DNA from: Orbaceae bacterium lpD04 | Lineage (GTDB): Bacteria; Pseudomonadota; Gammaproteobacteria; Enterobacterales; Orbaceae | Assembly (NCBI GenBank): GCA_036251935.1 | Contig: CP133967.1 | Location: forward strand, 381,488 to 445,487 | Length of the DNA: 64,000 nt | Reading direction: 5' to 3' | In this document: piece after piece, positions 27,023 through 36,285 of the stretch | How the letters are laid out: each line of letters begins with the position of its first letter | Position numbering within the stretch: position 1 is the stretch's first letter | Position numbers and translations under genes: made by a program | Notes under the pieces: model-generated | The model's database searches: none | What the model saw: the letters and a program-made list of their open reading frames with translations, nothing else | What the model was told of the DNA's origin: nothing

Positions 27023-28360
27023 TTATCGAACCATACAAGGTCGCTTTTTGTCGAACTGCCAGCCCGGTATTAAGTATTGCATTGCCACTGCATCATTACG
27101 GCTACCATTAGCCAGTTTTTGGTGTAATTGGTGTGCTTTTTCAACTTGTTGCATATCAAGTTCAATTCCGAGCCCTGGTTTATTATGTAATTTAATTTTG
27201 CCATTAATTATTTGTAGTGGTTCTTTGGTTAAGTGGTTTTGGCCTTCTTGCCAGATCCAATGTGTATCTAGTGCGGTTGGATTTCCCGGTGCTGATGCGC
27301 CGACATGGCTAAACATAGCGAGTGAAATATCAAAATGGTTATTTGAATGACAGCCCCATGTTAATCCCCATTCATTACAAAGTTGGGCGACGCGGCTCGC
27401 ACCTGTTAATGTCCAAAAGTGGGGATCGGCAAGTGGAATATCGATCGCTTGAAGCATAATTGCGTGACTCATTTCTCGCCAGTTGGTTGCGATCATATTA
27501 GTTGCAGTTGGTATACCCGTTGCCCTTCGAAATTCAGCTATGATTTCGCGGCCACTGTAGCCATCTTCCGCACCGCAAGGATCTTCTGCGTAAGTGAGTA
27601 CTTCTTGCATACCTTTACAAAGCTCGATAGCTTCATCAAGTCGCCACCCGCCATTTGGGTCAAGTGTAATTCGAGCATCAGGAAAATGCTTTTTGAGAGC
27701 GCTAACGGTTGCTATTTCCTGTTCACCAGCGAGAACGCCTCCTTTCATTTTAAAATCTTTAAACCCATAACGATCTTTAGCTGCAGCAGCAAGTTCAATA
27801 ACTGCTTGTGTATTCATCGCTTGTTGTCTGCGAATTTTATACCAGTCATGACTGTCTGATTTGGGTTTGTCATAGGCTAAATTTGTTTTTGTATTATCAC
27901 CGATATAAAATAGATAGCCGAGTACGGTTACTTCATCTCTTTGTTTACCTGGGCCGAGTAATTCTGCGACAGGGACATTTAAAAATTGTCCTACAAGATC
28001 AAGTAGGGCAGCTTCTAAGGCGGCTACCGCATTAACTCTTAATTCAAATGTCCATGCCCCTTTGCCAAAACTATCATAATCATCATCAAGGTAGCCTTGG
28101 TGCATATCATTAACTATACGATTAAGTAGTGATATTGGCTGCCCTTGCACTCGAGAAACTGCCGCGTTTAATGCATTTTCTATTGTTGCCCCACCGGGGG
28201 CTTCGCCAACACCAGTATGGCCTGCATTGTCTTTTAATATAACAATATTTCGAGTAAAATAAGGGCCATGAGCGCCGCCAATATTCATTAGCATACTGTC
28301 ATAACCTGCAACAGGAATGACTTGCATAGAGGTGATAGTTGGTACCGATTGTGTATTCAT
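27023..28360 (-). CDS. gudX: Glucarate dehydratase-related protein GudX
   Basis: This 445-residue protein is a paralogue of GudD encoded immediately upstream of it. Stretches such as [20 protein letters not shown] and [18 protein letters not shown] match E. coli GudX rather than GudD. The enolase-superfamily residues are kept ([35 protein letters not shown]), so it is probably active. E. coli GudX has weak glucarate/idarate dehydratase activity and its role is unclear. The gudP-gudX-gudD order is identical to that of E. coli. A GAGG ribosome site precedes the ATG. Confidence 0.93.
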   Translation of the reverse strand: MNTQSVPTITSMQVIPVAGYDSMLMNIGGAHGPYFTRNIVILKDNAGHTGVGEAPGGATIENALNAAVSRVQGQPISLLNRIVNDMHQGYLDDDYDSFGKGAWTFELRVNAVAALEAALLDLVGQFLNVPVAELLGPGKQRDEVTVLGYLFYIGDNTKTNLAYDKPKSDSHDWYKIRRQQAMNTQAVIELAAAAKDRYGFKDFKMKGGVLAGEQEIATVSALKKHFPDARITLDPNGGWRLDEAIELCKGMQEVLTYAEDPCGAEDGYSGREIIAEFRRATGIPTATNMIATNWREMSHAIMLQAIDIPLADPHFWTLTGASRVAQLCNEWGLTWGCHSNNHFDISLAMFSHVGASAPGNPTALDTHWIWQEGQNHLTKEPLQIINGKIKLHNKPGLGIELDMQQVEKAHQLHQKLANGSRNDAVAMQYLIPGWQFDKKRPCMVR

Positions 28361-28398
28361 AGTAAATTACCTCTTATCATAATTATCATTAATGATGG

Positions 28399-29730
28399 CT
28401 ATTTTTTAAGTTCCATACGTTTAATCGGACCAACCAAAACTAAGTAGCTAAATGCGGCAATTAAAGCATGCGCTGCAACAAAGACTAATGCCCATTCAAA
28501 ACGGCCAGTCCATGCAACAATATACCCAATGACGATAGGTGAAATAATACTGGATGCGTTACCAAACATATTAAATAACCCACCAGCAAGCCCACTCATT
28601 TCTTTTGGTGCCGTATCGGCCATAACTGCCCAGCCTAATGCACCGACACCTTTACCAAAGAAAGCTAAAGACATGAAGAAAATAACTAATGCGATTGAAT
28701 CAACATAGTTGCAAAAGATCATTGTCATTGAAAGTAACATACCCATAACAATTGGTGTTTTTCGTGCAATTGAAAGTGAATTGGTTTTTCTCATTAAGTA
28801 ATCAGAAAATACGCCGCCACTTATACCGCCAATAAATCCAGCGATGGCAGGGACTGCCGCTGCAAAGCCGACTGCTTTAATGTTCATTCCTCTTTCTGTT
28901 GCTAAGTAAATGGGAAACCATGAAATAAAGAAAAATGTTAAGCAGTTAATACAATATTGACCTAAATATACCCCTAATAACATACGGTTAGTGACGAGCT
29001 GAGTTAGGTAGCTCAATTTTGGACCTTGTTTTTTACCATTATCTTTTTTCTGGTCCATATCAATTAGTGCGCCGCCTTCCTTGATGTATTGCACTTCGGC
29101 TTCATTTGCCCAAGGGTGATCTTTGGGATTACGAATAACTAATAATGTTGCAACGCTTACAATGATGCCAACGCCTCCCATAAAAAAGAAAACTGACTGC
29201 CAGCCATATTCATGGGTAAGCCATCCCATAATTGGTGCAAAAATAACGGTAGCGAAGTATTGTGCCGAGTTGAAAATAGCGACAGCTGTTGCTCTTTCTT
29301 TAGCTGGAAACCATGCCGCGGTGATCCGACTATTTCCCGGAAATGAAGGCGCTTCGGCAAACCCCATTAGAAAACGAAAAGTGAACAACATAATAATTGC
29401 CCAAGCACCAATAAAAAAGTGAACAGTACCTTGTAATAGCGTAAAGATAGACCAAAATGCAATACTTAAAAAGTAGACTCGTTTAGATCCAAATCGGTCA
29501 AGTAACCAACCTCCTGGTAATTGCCCAATAACATAGGCAATACCAAATGAAGACATCACCCAGCCCATATCTGCAGCATTAAAACCAAGCTCACCTTGCA
29601 TTGCTTTTCCTGCAATGCCAAGAGTTGCTCTATCGCCATAATTAACAGCTGTAACAATAAATAAAAATACGACTATCATCCAACGAGCATTGCTTTTTTT
29701 CTGTAGCTTTATTTTGTTGCTTATTTCCAT
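28399..29730 (-). CDS. gudP: Glucarate/galactarate MFS importer GudP
   Basis: This 443-residue inner-membrane protein is a major facilitator of the anion:cation symporter group, with 12 predicted helices. It begins with a charged tail and RWMIVVFLFIVTAVNYGDRATLG, the typical opening of GudP/GarP/ExuT-type diacid transporters, and carries LPGGWLLDRFGSKRVYF (about 71-87) as motif A. It is the first gene of the six-gene operon and is divergent from garD. No second transporter (GarP) is present, so GudP may serve both glucarate and galactarate. AGGGG lies before the ATG. Confidence 0.92.
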   Translation of the reverse strand: MEISNKIKLQKKSNARWMIVVFLFIVTAVNYGDRATLGIAGKAMQGELGFNAADMGWVMSSFGIAYVIGQLPGGWLLDRFGSKRVYFLSIAFWSIFTLLQGTVHFFIGAWAIIMLFTFRFLMGFAEAPSFPGNSRITAAWFPAKERATAVAIFNSAQYFATVIFAPIMGWLTHEYGWQSVFFFMGGVGIIVSVATLLVIRNPKDHPWANEAEVQYIKEGGALIDMDQKKDNGKKQGPKLSYLTQLVTNRMLLGVYLGQYCINCLTFFFISWFPIYLATERGMNIKAVGFAAAVPAIAGFIGGISGGVFSDYLMRKTNSLSIARKTPIVMGMLLSMTMIFCNYVDSIALVIFFMSLAFFGKGVGALGWAVMADTAPKEMSGLAGGLFNMFGNASSIISPIVIGYIVAWTGRFEWALVFVAAHALIAAFSYLVLVGPIKRMELKK

Positions 29731-29934
29731 TTTTAACCCCTAAACTTATTAACTTTAAAATTTTTTATTGGGTATCGATGAGCTAGAAAATAAATGAATT
29801 AATAACTCTAATCTAAATCCTATTGGGGAATTAGTATGGAGAGATAATTAATAAAGGTCATTGGGCAAATGTATAAAATAACGAGGGTTTAAATGATTAT
29901 TTATGTGGTAAGTTACAAAATAATGTTAACTTCT

Positions 29935-29969
29935 TCACATAAAATAATTTCATAAGTTGTTTTATGTGA
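29935..29969. promoter_or_regulatory. Perfect 10-bp inverted repeat in the gud/gar control region
   Basis: TCACATAAAA (29935-29944) and TTTTATGTGA (29960-29969) are exact complements 15 bases apart. Further outside, TATGTG and AAGTTA elements at 29902-29915 face TAACTT and CACATA, extending the symmetry. It may be an activator site, for example for CdaR. This is inference. Confidence 0.5.
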
Positions 29970-29980
29970 CATCTATCACT
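29965..29980. promoter_or_regulatory. CRP-like binding site
   Basis: TGTGACATCTATCACT matches the CRP consensus TGTGA-N6-TCACA at nine of ten defined bases. It overlaps the right arm of the inverted repeat, which would link sugar-diacid use to catabolite control. Its distance from both genes (about 235 and 270 bases) is larger than usual. Confidence 0.55.
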
Positions 29981-30250
29981 TACATATAGTCAATCTCACA
30001 AAATTAGCTTCATTTTGCTCTGAAAAACTGGCTTTCTGACAATGCTATTTTATCTATTTTTACCTAATATAGCGTAATAAACGTCTTTCATTGCTTACGA
30101 TTTGTGATATTGCACTAAATTTTACGATAGGGCATTTTTGCTATGAACAAATATATTGTAGTTGGCACTAATTTAATTATCACATAATCGATCAGTTAAT
30201 AAATAAGCAGTGGATAGTCAAAGCCTTATAAATAATATTTGGAGCATGTA

Positions 30251-31801
30251 ATGGGTAATCGTTTAGACAAGCCACTTTATATTAAGATAAATGAATTAGA
30301 TAATGTTGCTATTATTGTCAATGATAATGGGTTAACAAAAGGAACGACCTTTGCAGATGGATTAACATTGATCGACGATATCCCACAAGGACATAAAGTT
30401 GCATTAAGTGATATTAATCGAGATCAAGCAATCATTCGTTATGGTGAAATTATTGGTTATGCAATGGTCGATATTGCAAAGGGCAGTTGGATTAATGAGT
30501 CAATAACTAAAATGCCAACAGCGCCAGAATTACATGAACTCCCTATTGCAACTAAAGTGCCTGCTTCTCTTCCCCCTTTAGATGGTTATACTTTTGAGGG
30601 GTATCGTAATGCTGATGGATCAGTTGGTACGCGTAATATACTAGGGATCACAATGAGTGTTAATTGTGTGTCTGGCGTTGTTGAGTATGTTGCTAAAATT
30701 ATTGAACGGGAATTATTACCTAAATATCCTAATGTTGATGGTGTAGTTGCTTTAACTCATTTATATGGTTGCGGCGTGGCTATTGATGCGCCGGCTGCCA
30801 TAGTTCCGATTCGTACTATTCATAATCTTGCTAAAAACCCTAATTTTGGCGGTGAAATTATGGTTGTCAGCCTTGGCTGTGAAAAATTTCAACCAGCAAG
30901 GTTATTAAAAGGCACTGCCGATACGATTCCCATTCGATTACAAAGTAGTGATGATGTAATTACTTTACAAGATGAACATGGTTTTAAGTCAATGGTTGAA
31001 CGTATATTAGCTGTTGCCGAAAAACATTTAAAGCGATTAAATCTTCGTCATCGTGAAACGGTCTCAGCATCAGAACTGGTTGTCGGAATGCAATGTGGCG
31101 GTAGTGATGCGTTTTCTGGTGTTACGTCAAATCCATCGGTAGGTTTTGCCTCAGATTTACTTGTTCGAGCAGGGGCTACGGTGATGTTTTCAGAAGTGAC
31201 AGAAGTGCGTGATGGTATTCATCTTTTGACGCCAAGAGCTGCTAATGAGGAAGTGGGTAAAGCGCTTATTCGTGAGATGCAGTGGTATGATGATTATTTA
31301 GCCGCAGGGAAGGTTGATAGAAGTGCAAATACTACGCCAGGTAACAAAAAAGGCGGCCTTAATAATATTGTTGAAAAAGCAATGGGATCGATTGCTAAAT
31401 CAGGTAAAAGCGCTATTGTTGAAGTACTTTCTCCTGGTCAAAAACCAACTAAGAAAGGTTTGATTTTTGCAGCAACACCTGCCAGCGATTTTGTTTGTGG
31501 CACTCAGCAAGTTGCATCTGGTATTACTGTACAAGTGTTTACAACTGGGCGAGGTACGCCTTATGGGCTTGCAATGGTTCCTGTCATTAAAATGTCTAGT
31601 CGTAATGTTGTCGCAGAGCAGTGGTTTGATCTAATCGATATTAGTGCTGGTGATATTGCTATTGGTAAGGCGACGATTGAAGATATCGGGTGGCGGCTTT
31701 TCCATCTTATTTTAGCCACCGCAAGCGGTAAAAAACCGTGGTCTGATCATTGGGGATTACATAATCCTCTTGCTATCTTCAATCCCGCGCCAATAACGTA
31801 A
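30251..31801 (+). CDS. garD: Galactarate dehydratase
   Basis: GarD (516 residues) dehydrates galactarate to 5-keto-4-deoxyglucarate, joining the glucarate route. An amino-terminal SAF-like domain (residues 1-85, with GHKVAL) precedes the large UxaA-type catalytic domain, containing [16 protein letters not shown] (about 108-123), [14 protein letters not shown] (about 280-293) and [20 protein letters not shown] (about 415-434). The frame opens at a TTG four codons earlier, but GGAG lies just before the ATG at 30251, the better start. It is divergent from gudP and convergent with cdaR, separated from the latter by a strong hairpin. Confidence 0.95.
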   Translation: MGNRLDKPLYIKINELDNVAIIVNDNGLTKGTTFADGLTLIDDIPQGHKVALSDINRDQAIIRYGEIIGYAMVDIAKGSWINESITKMPTAPELHELPIATKVPASLPPLDGYTFEGYRNADGSVGTRNILGITMSVNCVSGVVEYVAKIIERELLPKYPNVDGVVALTHLYGCGVAIDAPAAIVPIRTIHNLAKNPNFGGEIMVVSLGCEKFQPARLLKGTADTIPIRLQSSDDVITLQDEHGFKSMVERILAVAEKHLKRLNLRHRETVSASELVVGMQCGGSDAFSGVTSNPSVGFASDLLVRAGATVMFSEVTEVRDGIHLLTPRAANEEVGKALIREMQWYDDYLAAGKVDRSANTTPGNKKGGLNNIVEKAMGSIAKSGKSAIVEVLSPGQKPTKKGLIFAATPASDFVCGTQQVASGITVQVFTTGRGTPYGLAMVPVIKMSSRNVVAEQWFDLIDISAGDIAIGKATIEDIGWRLFHLILATASGKKPWSDHWGLHNPLAIFNPAPIT

Positions 31802-31807
31802 GCATTG

Positions 31808-31856
31808 ATGTTGCCAAATAATTATCTTTTTTCTTAGGATGATTATTTGGCAACAT
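31808..31856. terminator. Bidirectional terminator between garD and cdaR
   Basis: Perfect 15-base arms, ATGTTGCCAAATAAT (31808-31822) and ATTATTTGGCAACAT (31842-31856), enclose a 19-base loop six bases after the garD stop codon. The two genes converge here. Confidence 0.82.
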
Positions 31857-31932
31857 AGCATTGTTGGCGTATGAACTCACAATACTTTCGTTATTTTTTT
31901 GTTGTAACGGCCTATTATGGTATAAAAAATAG

Positions 31933-33087
31933 CTATTTATCTAATTGTAGTGCGATATAAAGTAACATTCTATCATCAAATTTGGTTAGATTAAGATCAG
32001 TCAATTTAGCAATTTTATTTAAGCGATATTCCAGCGTATTACGGTGAATAAATAACTTATCAGCGGTTTCACTATTTTGTAAATTGTGATTAAACCATGT
32101 TAGTAATGTTTTTTGTAGTACGCCATTTCGATCTGATTGTTTCAATTTTTTTAGGGGAAGCAAAAGCTCATCTGCTTGCCAATCATAGCTTAAACCATGT
32201 AATAATACGGGTAGAATAAGTTCTTGATAGTAATAATTACGCAGTTCTGGCATTCTTTGCTTACCAATTAGCATTGTTGCTTTCGCTGTTTGATAGGACT
32301 TTGCAATGTTATCGATCCCTTGAGGAAAAAAATTACCTAGTGCAATACGGATCTCAAGAGGAATAGAGTTTTTAATTTGTATTATTAGGTTTTCTAATTT
32401 TTTTTGATGCTCATTGAGCTCCCAACGATTAAATCGATTTAAGGCTGGGATTAACACGACAATTTCTGTTAACGATTTAATTGCTACTAAGCTATTTTTA
32501 GTAACCGATTGTAATGCATTTTGTAAGTTTTGTAGCTCACTTATTGCACTTTCAATGCCCAATTGGCCACTTTCTATTTCAACGATAGCAACAACGCGGG
32601 GTAATGCTAGATCGATGTTGAGTTTTCTTCCCCATTCTGAGAGATTTGCGCTTAAATTATCTGATTGGATTAAAGATAAGATAAGCTCTTCTTTTATACG
32701 ATTATCTTGTGATATTTCATGTAATAACTGAGCTTGCTCCATCATCATTTCAGCTGACATACAAACAAGCTTACCAAATTGAGTAATATTTTCTGGTTTA
32801 CCTGTCAAGCCAATAACACCCACTACCCGTTCATTTAAATGTAAGGGAAGATTTACGCCTGGTTTAACCCCGTGTAACTGCTGTGCGGTGGCACTATCGA
32901 TTGATACAACCCTTTTTTGCGAAATGGCAAGCATTGCGCCTTCGTGAATTTCACCGATTCGTTCTAAATCACCACTGCCAATAATGCGACCATCACCGTC
33001 CATTACATTAATATTGCAATCAATTATTTTCATGGTTCTGTCAACAATTTCTTGGGCTAATTGGCTTGTTAGATTATAACTATGCAT
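31933..33087 (-). CDS. cdaR: Sugar diacid regulator CdaR
   Basis: CdaR (384 residues; 385 in E. coli) activates glucarate, galactarate and glycerate genes. The amino-terminal sugar-diacid recognition domain (LAQEIVDRTMKIIDCNINVMDGDGRIIGSG..., residues 8-135) is well conserved, and the carboxy terminus is a PucR-type helix-turn-helix (ADKLFIHRNTLEYRLNKI, about 348-365). The open frame begins at a TTG five codons earlier, but alignment with the family and the ATG at 33085-33087 fix the start at MHSYNL. It is convergent with garD, close to the genes it should control. Confidence 0.94.
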   Translation of the reverse strand: MHSYNLTSQLAQEIVDRTMKIIDCNINVMDGDGRIIGSGDLERIGEIHEGAMLAISQKRVVSIDSATAQQLHGVKPGVNLPLHLNERVVGVIGLTGKPENITQFGKLVCMSAEMMMEQAQLLHEISQDNRIKEELILSLIQSDNLSANLSEWGRKLNIDLALPRVVAIVEIESGQLGIESAISELQNLQNALQSVTKNSLVAIKSLTEIVVLIPALNRFNRWELNEHQKKLENLIIQIKNSIPLEIRIALGNFFPQGIDNIAKSYQTAKATMLIGKQRMPELRNYYYQELILPVLLHGLSYDWQADELLLPLKKLKQSDRNGVLQKTLLTWFNHNLQNSETADKLFIHRNTLEYRLNKIAKLTDLNLTKFDDRMLLYIALQLDK

Positions 33088-33290
33088 TACAAAATATCTC
33101 AATGTTAGTTAATTTTTGTCGTGGCGGCTATCTATAATCTTTAAAGATCACCACTTTAGTTTTAATTTTAATATCATATACCTCTGGGTGTTCATCACAA
33201 GATTGTTGATAAAAGAGTGTGAAGTTAGTCGTTATTTAACTGTTTTTTTGTTAGGATAGACAGCTAAAAAGCTAAGTTAGAAATAAGAAT

Positions 33291-35192
33291 ATGATTACCC
33301 TTTCTTCAATACAAATCCGCCGTGGTATTAATTTACTATTGGATAATGCATCAGCAAAAATTAACCCAGGTCAGAAAGTCGGGCTTGTAGGTAAAAATGG
33401 TTCTGGTAAGTCAACTTTATTTGCATTAATAAAAGGTGAAATTGTCGCTGATGCTGGCGAGCTTTCGATCCCGAATCATTGGGAACTTGCATGGGTGAAT
33501 CAAGAAACGCCAGCAATTGATATTCCCGCTATTGAGTATACGATTGATGGAGATAGGGAGTATCGCCGCTTAGAAAATGAACTTGCTATAGCTAATGAAA
33601 AAAATGATGGTAATCAAATCGCCTTAATTCATAGTAAACTTGATGTTATTGATGCTTGGACGATTCAAGCAAGAGCGTCTGCTTTACTTAATGGATTAGG
33701 CTTTTCTCAAGAACAACTTACTGAGGCTGTTAAGTCTTTTTCGGGTGGTTGGCGAATGAGGCTTAACTTGGCGCAGGCACTGATGTGCCGTTCCAATTTA
33801 TTATTGCTAGATGAACCAACTAACCATTTAGATCTTGATGCAGTTATGTGGCTTGAAAAGTGGCTAAAAAGTTATAACGGAACCCTGTTACTGATTTCGC
33901 ATGATCGCGATTTTTTAGACCCTTTAGTCGATAAAATTATTCATATTGAGCAGCAATCGCTATTTGAATATTCGGGTAACTATTCTTCATTTGAACTCCA
34001 GCGTGCAACAAAACTCGCTCAGCAACAATCACTTTATGAGCATCAACAGCAAAAAGTCGCTCACTTACAACATTATATTGATCGCTTTAGAGCCAAGGCA
34101 ACCAAAGCTAAACAGGCACAAAGTCGAATTAAGATGTTGGAGCGAATGGAGCAAATTGCGCCTGCTCACGTCGATAATCCTTTTCATTTTTCATTTCGAG
34201 CACCAGATTCATTACCAAGCCCATTGTTGACGATGGAAAAAGTCGTTGCCGGTTATGGTGATAAAATTATATTAGATAAAATTAAATTAAATCTTGTACC
34301 AGGATCTCGTATTGGTTTACTTGGTCGAAATGGCGCCGGAAAGTCAACATTAATTAAGTTACTTGCTGGAGAGTTAGCGCCATTATCAGGTAAGATGCAA
34401 TTAGCTAAAGGGATACAATTGGGTTACTTTGCTCAACATCAATTAGAGTATTTACGAGTTGATGAATCACCACTTTGGCATTTAACTCAAATTGCTGATG
34501 TTAAAAATACTGAGCAGGCTCTACGTAACTACCTTGGTGGTTTTGATTTTCGCGGCGATAAAGTAACTGAGCCAGTAAGGACTTTTTCTGGCGGTGAAAA
34601 AGCACGTTTGGTATTAGCACTAATTGTGTGGCAGCGACCTAATTTATTACTTTTAGATGAACCAACGAACCATTTAGATCTTGATATGCGTCAAGCTTTA
34701 ACCGAGGCATTGATGGATTTTGAGGGAGCATTGGTTGTAGTATCTCATGATAGGCATTTACTGCGCTCAACGACAGATGAATTTTATTTAGTTGATAACC
34801 AACTTGTTGAGCAGTTTGATGGTGATTTAGATGATTATCAAAAGTGGCTTGCGGAAGATCAAAAAATAACATCAGTCAGTGTTGTAAACGAAACGACGAC
34901 TAATCTTTCGGCTCAAGATAAGAAAGAACAAAAAAGACGTGAAGCAGAGTTAAGAGCTCAGTTACAACCGTTAAAAAAATTGTTACAAAAAGCTGAAGCA
35001 ATGATGGATAAGCTAGCTTGTGAGCTTAAAGATATTGAAGAAAAGCTTGCTGATCCCACAATTTATGAACAAGCACAAAAAGAAATGCTGACGCAGCTAT
35101 TATTAAAGCAGAGCCAAACTAAAGCTGCACTTGATGAAAGTGAAATAGAGTGGTTTGATATTCAAAATAAAATTGATGATTTTATCAGCTAA
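33291..35192 (+). CDS. yheS: ABC-F family ATPase YheS
   Basis: This 633-residue soluble protein has two ABC ATPase domains and no membrane segment: Walker A GKNGSGKST (about 35-43) and GRNGAGKST (about 345-353), signatures FSGGWRMRL and FSGGEKARL, Walker B LLLLDEPTNHLDLD twice. The linker between them (HVDNPFHFSFRAPDSLPSP region) and the basic, coiled-coil carboxy-terminal part (KEQKRREAELRAQLQPLKK onward) match YheS. ABC-F proteins act on the ribosome during stalled translation; the exact role of YheS is still debated. It is divergent from cdaR. Confidence 0.95.
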   Translation: MITLSSIQIRRGINLLLDNASAKINPGQKVGLVGKNGSGKSTLFALIKGEIVADAGELSIPNHWELAWVNQETPAIDIPAIEYTIDGDREYRRLENELAIANEKNDGNQIALIHSKLDVIDAWTIQARASALLNGLGFSQEQLTEAVKSFSGGWRMRLNLAQALMCRSNLLLLDEPTNHLDLDAVMWLEKWLKSYNGTLLLISHDRDFLDPLVDKIIHIEQQSLFEYSGNYSSFELQRATKLAQQQSLYEHQQQKVAHLQHYIDRFRAKATKAKQAQSRIKMLERMEQIAPAHVDNPFHFSFRAPDSLPSPLLTMEKVVAGYGDKIILDKIKLNLVPGSRIGLLGRNGAGKSTLIKLLAGELAPLSGKMQLAKGIQLGYFAQHQLEYLRVDESPLWHLTQIADVKNTEQALRNYLGGFDFRGDKVTEPVRTFSGGEKARLVLALIVWQRPNLLLLDEPTNHLDLDMRQALTEALMDFEGALVVVSHDRHLLRSTTDEFYLVDNQLVEQFDGDLDDYQKWLAEDQKITSVSVVNETTTNLSAQDKKEQKRREAELRAQLQPLKKLLQKAEAMMDKLACELKDIEEKLADPTIYEQAQKEMLTQLLLKQSQTKAALDESEIEWFDIQNKIDDFIS

Positions 35193-35207
35193 ATTGCTTA
35201 GCTGATA
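35183..35207. terminator. Hairpin at the yheS stop codon
   Basis: TATCAGCTAA (35183-35192, including the stop codon) and TTAGCTGATA (35198-35207) form a perfect 10-base stem with a 5-base loop between convergent genes. T runs are short. Confidence 0.6.
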
Positions 35208-35211
35208 AACA

Positions 35212-36234
35212 TTACCAAGTTACACCAAAGCCTAAATTGTAATTAATATTTTTACTATCACCATCTTTGGTTTTATCTCTATCTTTATTTACAGTAGTAC
35301 TGACAATAAACCAATCAGTGACCTTATATGATGCGCCTATTGCGGCGCTAAGATCTAATGATACTGAGTCATTAAAACTTCTACCGATTGAGCCATTTGT
35401 AAATAAGCGAATCGCTTTACCGTTAAAAAAGCGCTGATAGTCCCAACGCATATTGCTAAGGGGATGACGAGATTGTTCACCATTTTGGTAGTGCATTTCT
35501 TGGTAGTTTAAAAGTAGAGCAACTGAAAATGATCCTAATTCGTTGTCCCAAAGTTGATAACCAGGACCCGAACCAAAGCTTTTTTTAGACGAGATATCTT
35601 CAATCCAGTCATGACGATATTGAACGCTTGATTGCCAGAAAAACTCAGGTGTAATAAATTTGTCTAAATTATATTGTCCGACATAATAATAAGTACTCAC
35701 GCTATCATTTTTTAAACTGCGGCGAAAGTTAGTTGAAGCATTGTGTCGCCATAAATTATGTTTAACAACAATATTCGTATCAAGCATATATTGTTCGGTT
35801 TTTTTAGTTCCTTTATCGAAGAAAAATCCACCTTTAATATTGCCGTTAAAGGTTGTTTCATCCATAAATTCATTTATTTTTTGCTTATATAAAATCAGAT
35901 TATTTGTGATTGATACCGTTTGTTCTTCATTTTTTTTATCGACGATAATAATTGCGCCAGTTTCTTCTGATGCTTTTATCTCATTTATAAAAAATTTCTC
36001 TGCATAAAGATCATTTTTGACAACAGCTGGCTTATCAATAGTAAACGTTTTTACTTCTGTTGCTTTAATTGTAATCGTTCCGGCATATTTTGTTTCCATG
36101 ACCATTTTATTACTATCAATGACTTTTACTGAACCTGTTATTTGATCACCGTTTTTCATCCAGACAGTATCAGCGAAACAGAAGGAAGGGAAAATAGAAC
36201 ATAAAATAAAGAGTAGGTATTGTATATAAGGCAT
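35212..36234 (-). CDS. DUF481 (YdiY-like) outer-membrane protein
   Basis: This 340-residue protein has a signal peptide (residues 1-21, ending FCFA), a short beta domain with DTVWMKNGDQITGSVKVIDSNKM and then a series of alternating amphipathic strands ending in aromatic residues (GVTW at the carboxy terminus). That layout and the GSVKVID start match the DUF481/YdiY salt-induced outer-membrane family. Its function is not established in E. coli. Ends close to yheS, convergent. It is probably a single gene. Confidence 0.8.
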   Translation of the reverse strand: MPYIQYLLFILCSIFPSFCFADTVWMKNGDQITGSVKVIDSNKMVMETKYAGTITIKATEVKTFTIDKPAVVKNDLYAEKFFINEIKASEETGAIIIVDKKNEEQTVSITNNLILYKQKINEFMDETTFNGNIKGGFFFDKGTKKTEQYMLDTNIVVKHNLWRHNASTNFRRSLKNDSVSTYYYVGQYNLDKFITPEFFWQSSVQYRHDWIEDISSKKSFGSGPGYQLWDNELGSFSVALLLNYQEMHYQNGEQSRHPLSNMRWDYQRFFNGKAIRLFTNGSIGRSFNDSVSLDLSAAIGASYKVTDWFIVSTTVNKDRDKTKDGDSKNINYNLGFGVTW

Positions 36235-36285
36235 AATATTTAATTAGTATTTATTCATATTGGTACGGAGTAATGCACTTAGTTA

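Larger units (their letters stand above)
29731..30250. other. Divergent regulatory region between gudP and garD
   Basis: About 520 AT-rich bases separate the start codons of gudP and garD, an unusually long gap for two divergent catabolic genes. It holds a perfect 10-base inverted repeat and an overlapping CRP-like site (annotated separately). No open reading frame or RNA gene is evident. The expected regulators are CRP and CdaR, but I do not know the CdaR site well enough to mark it. Confidence 0.6.
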
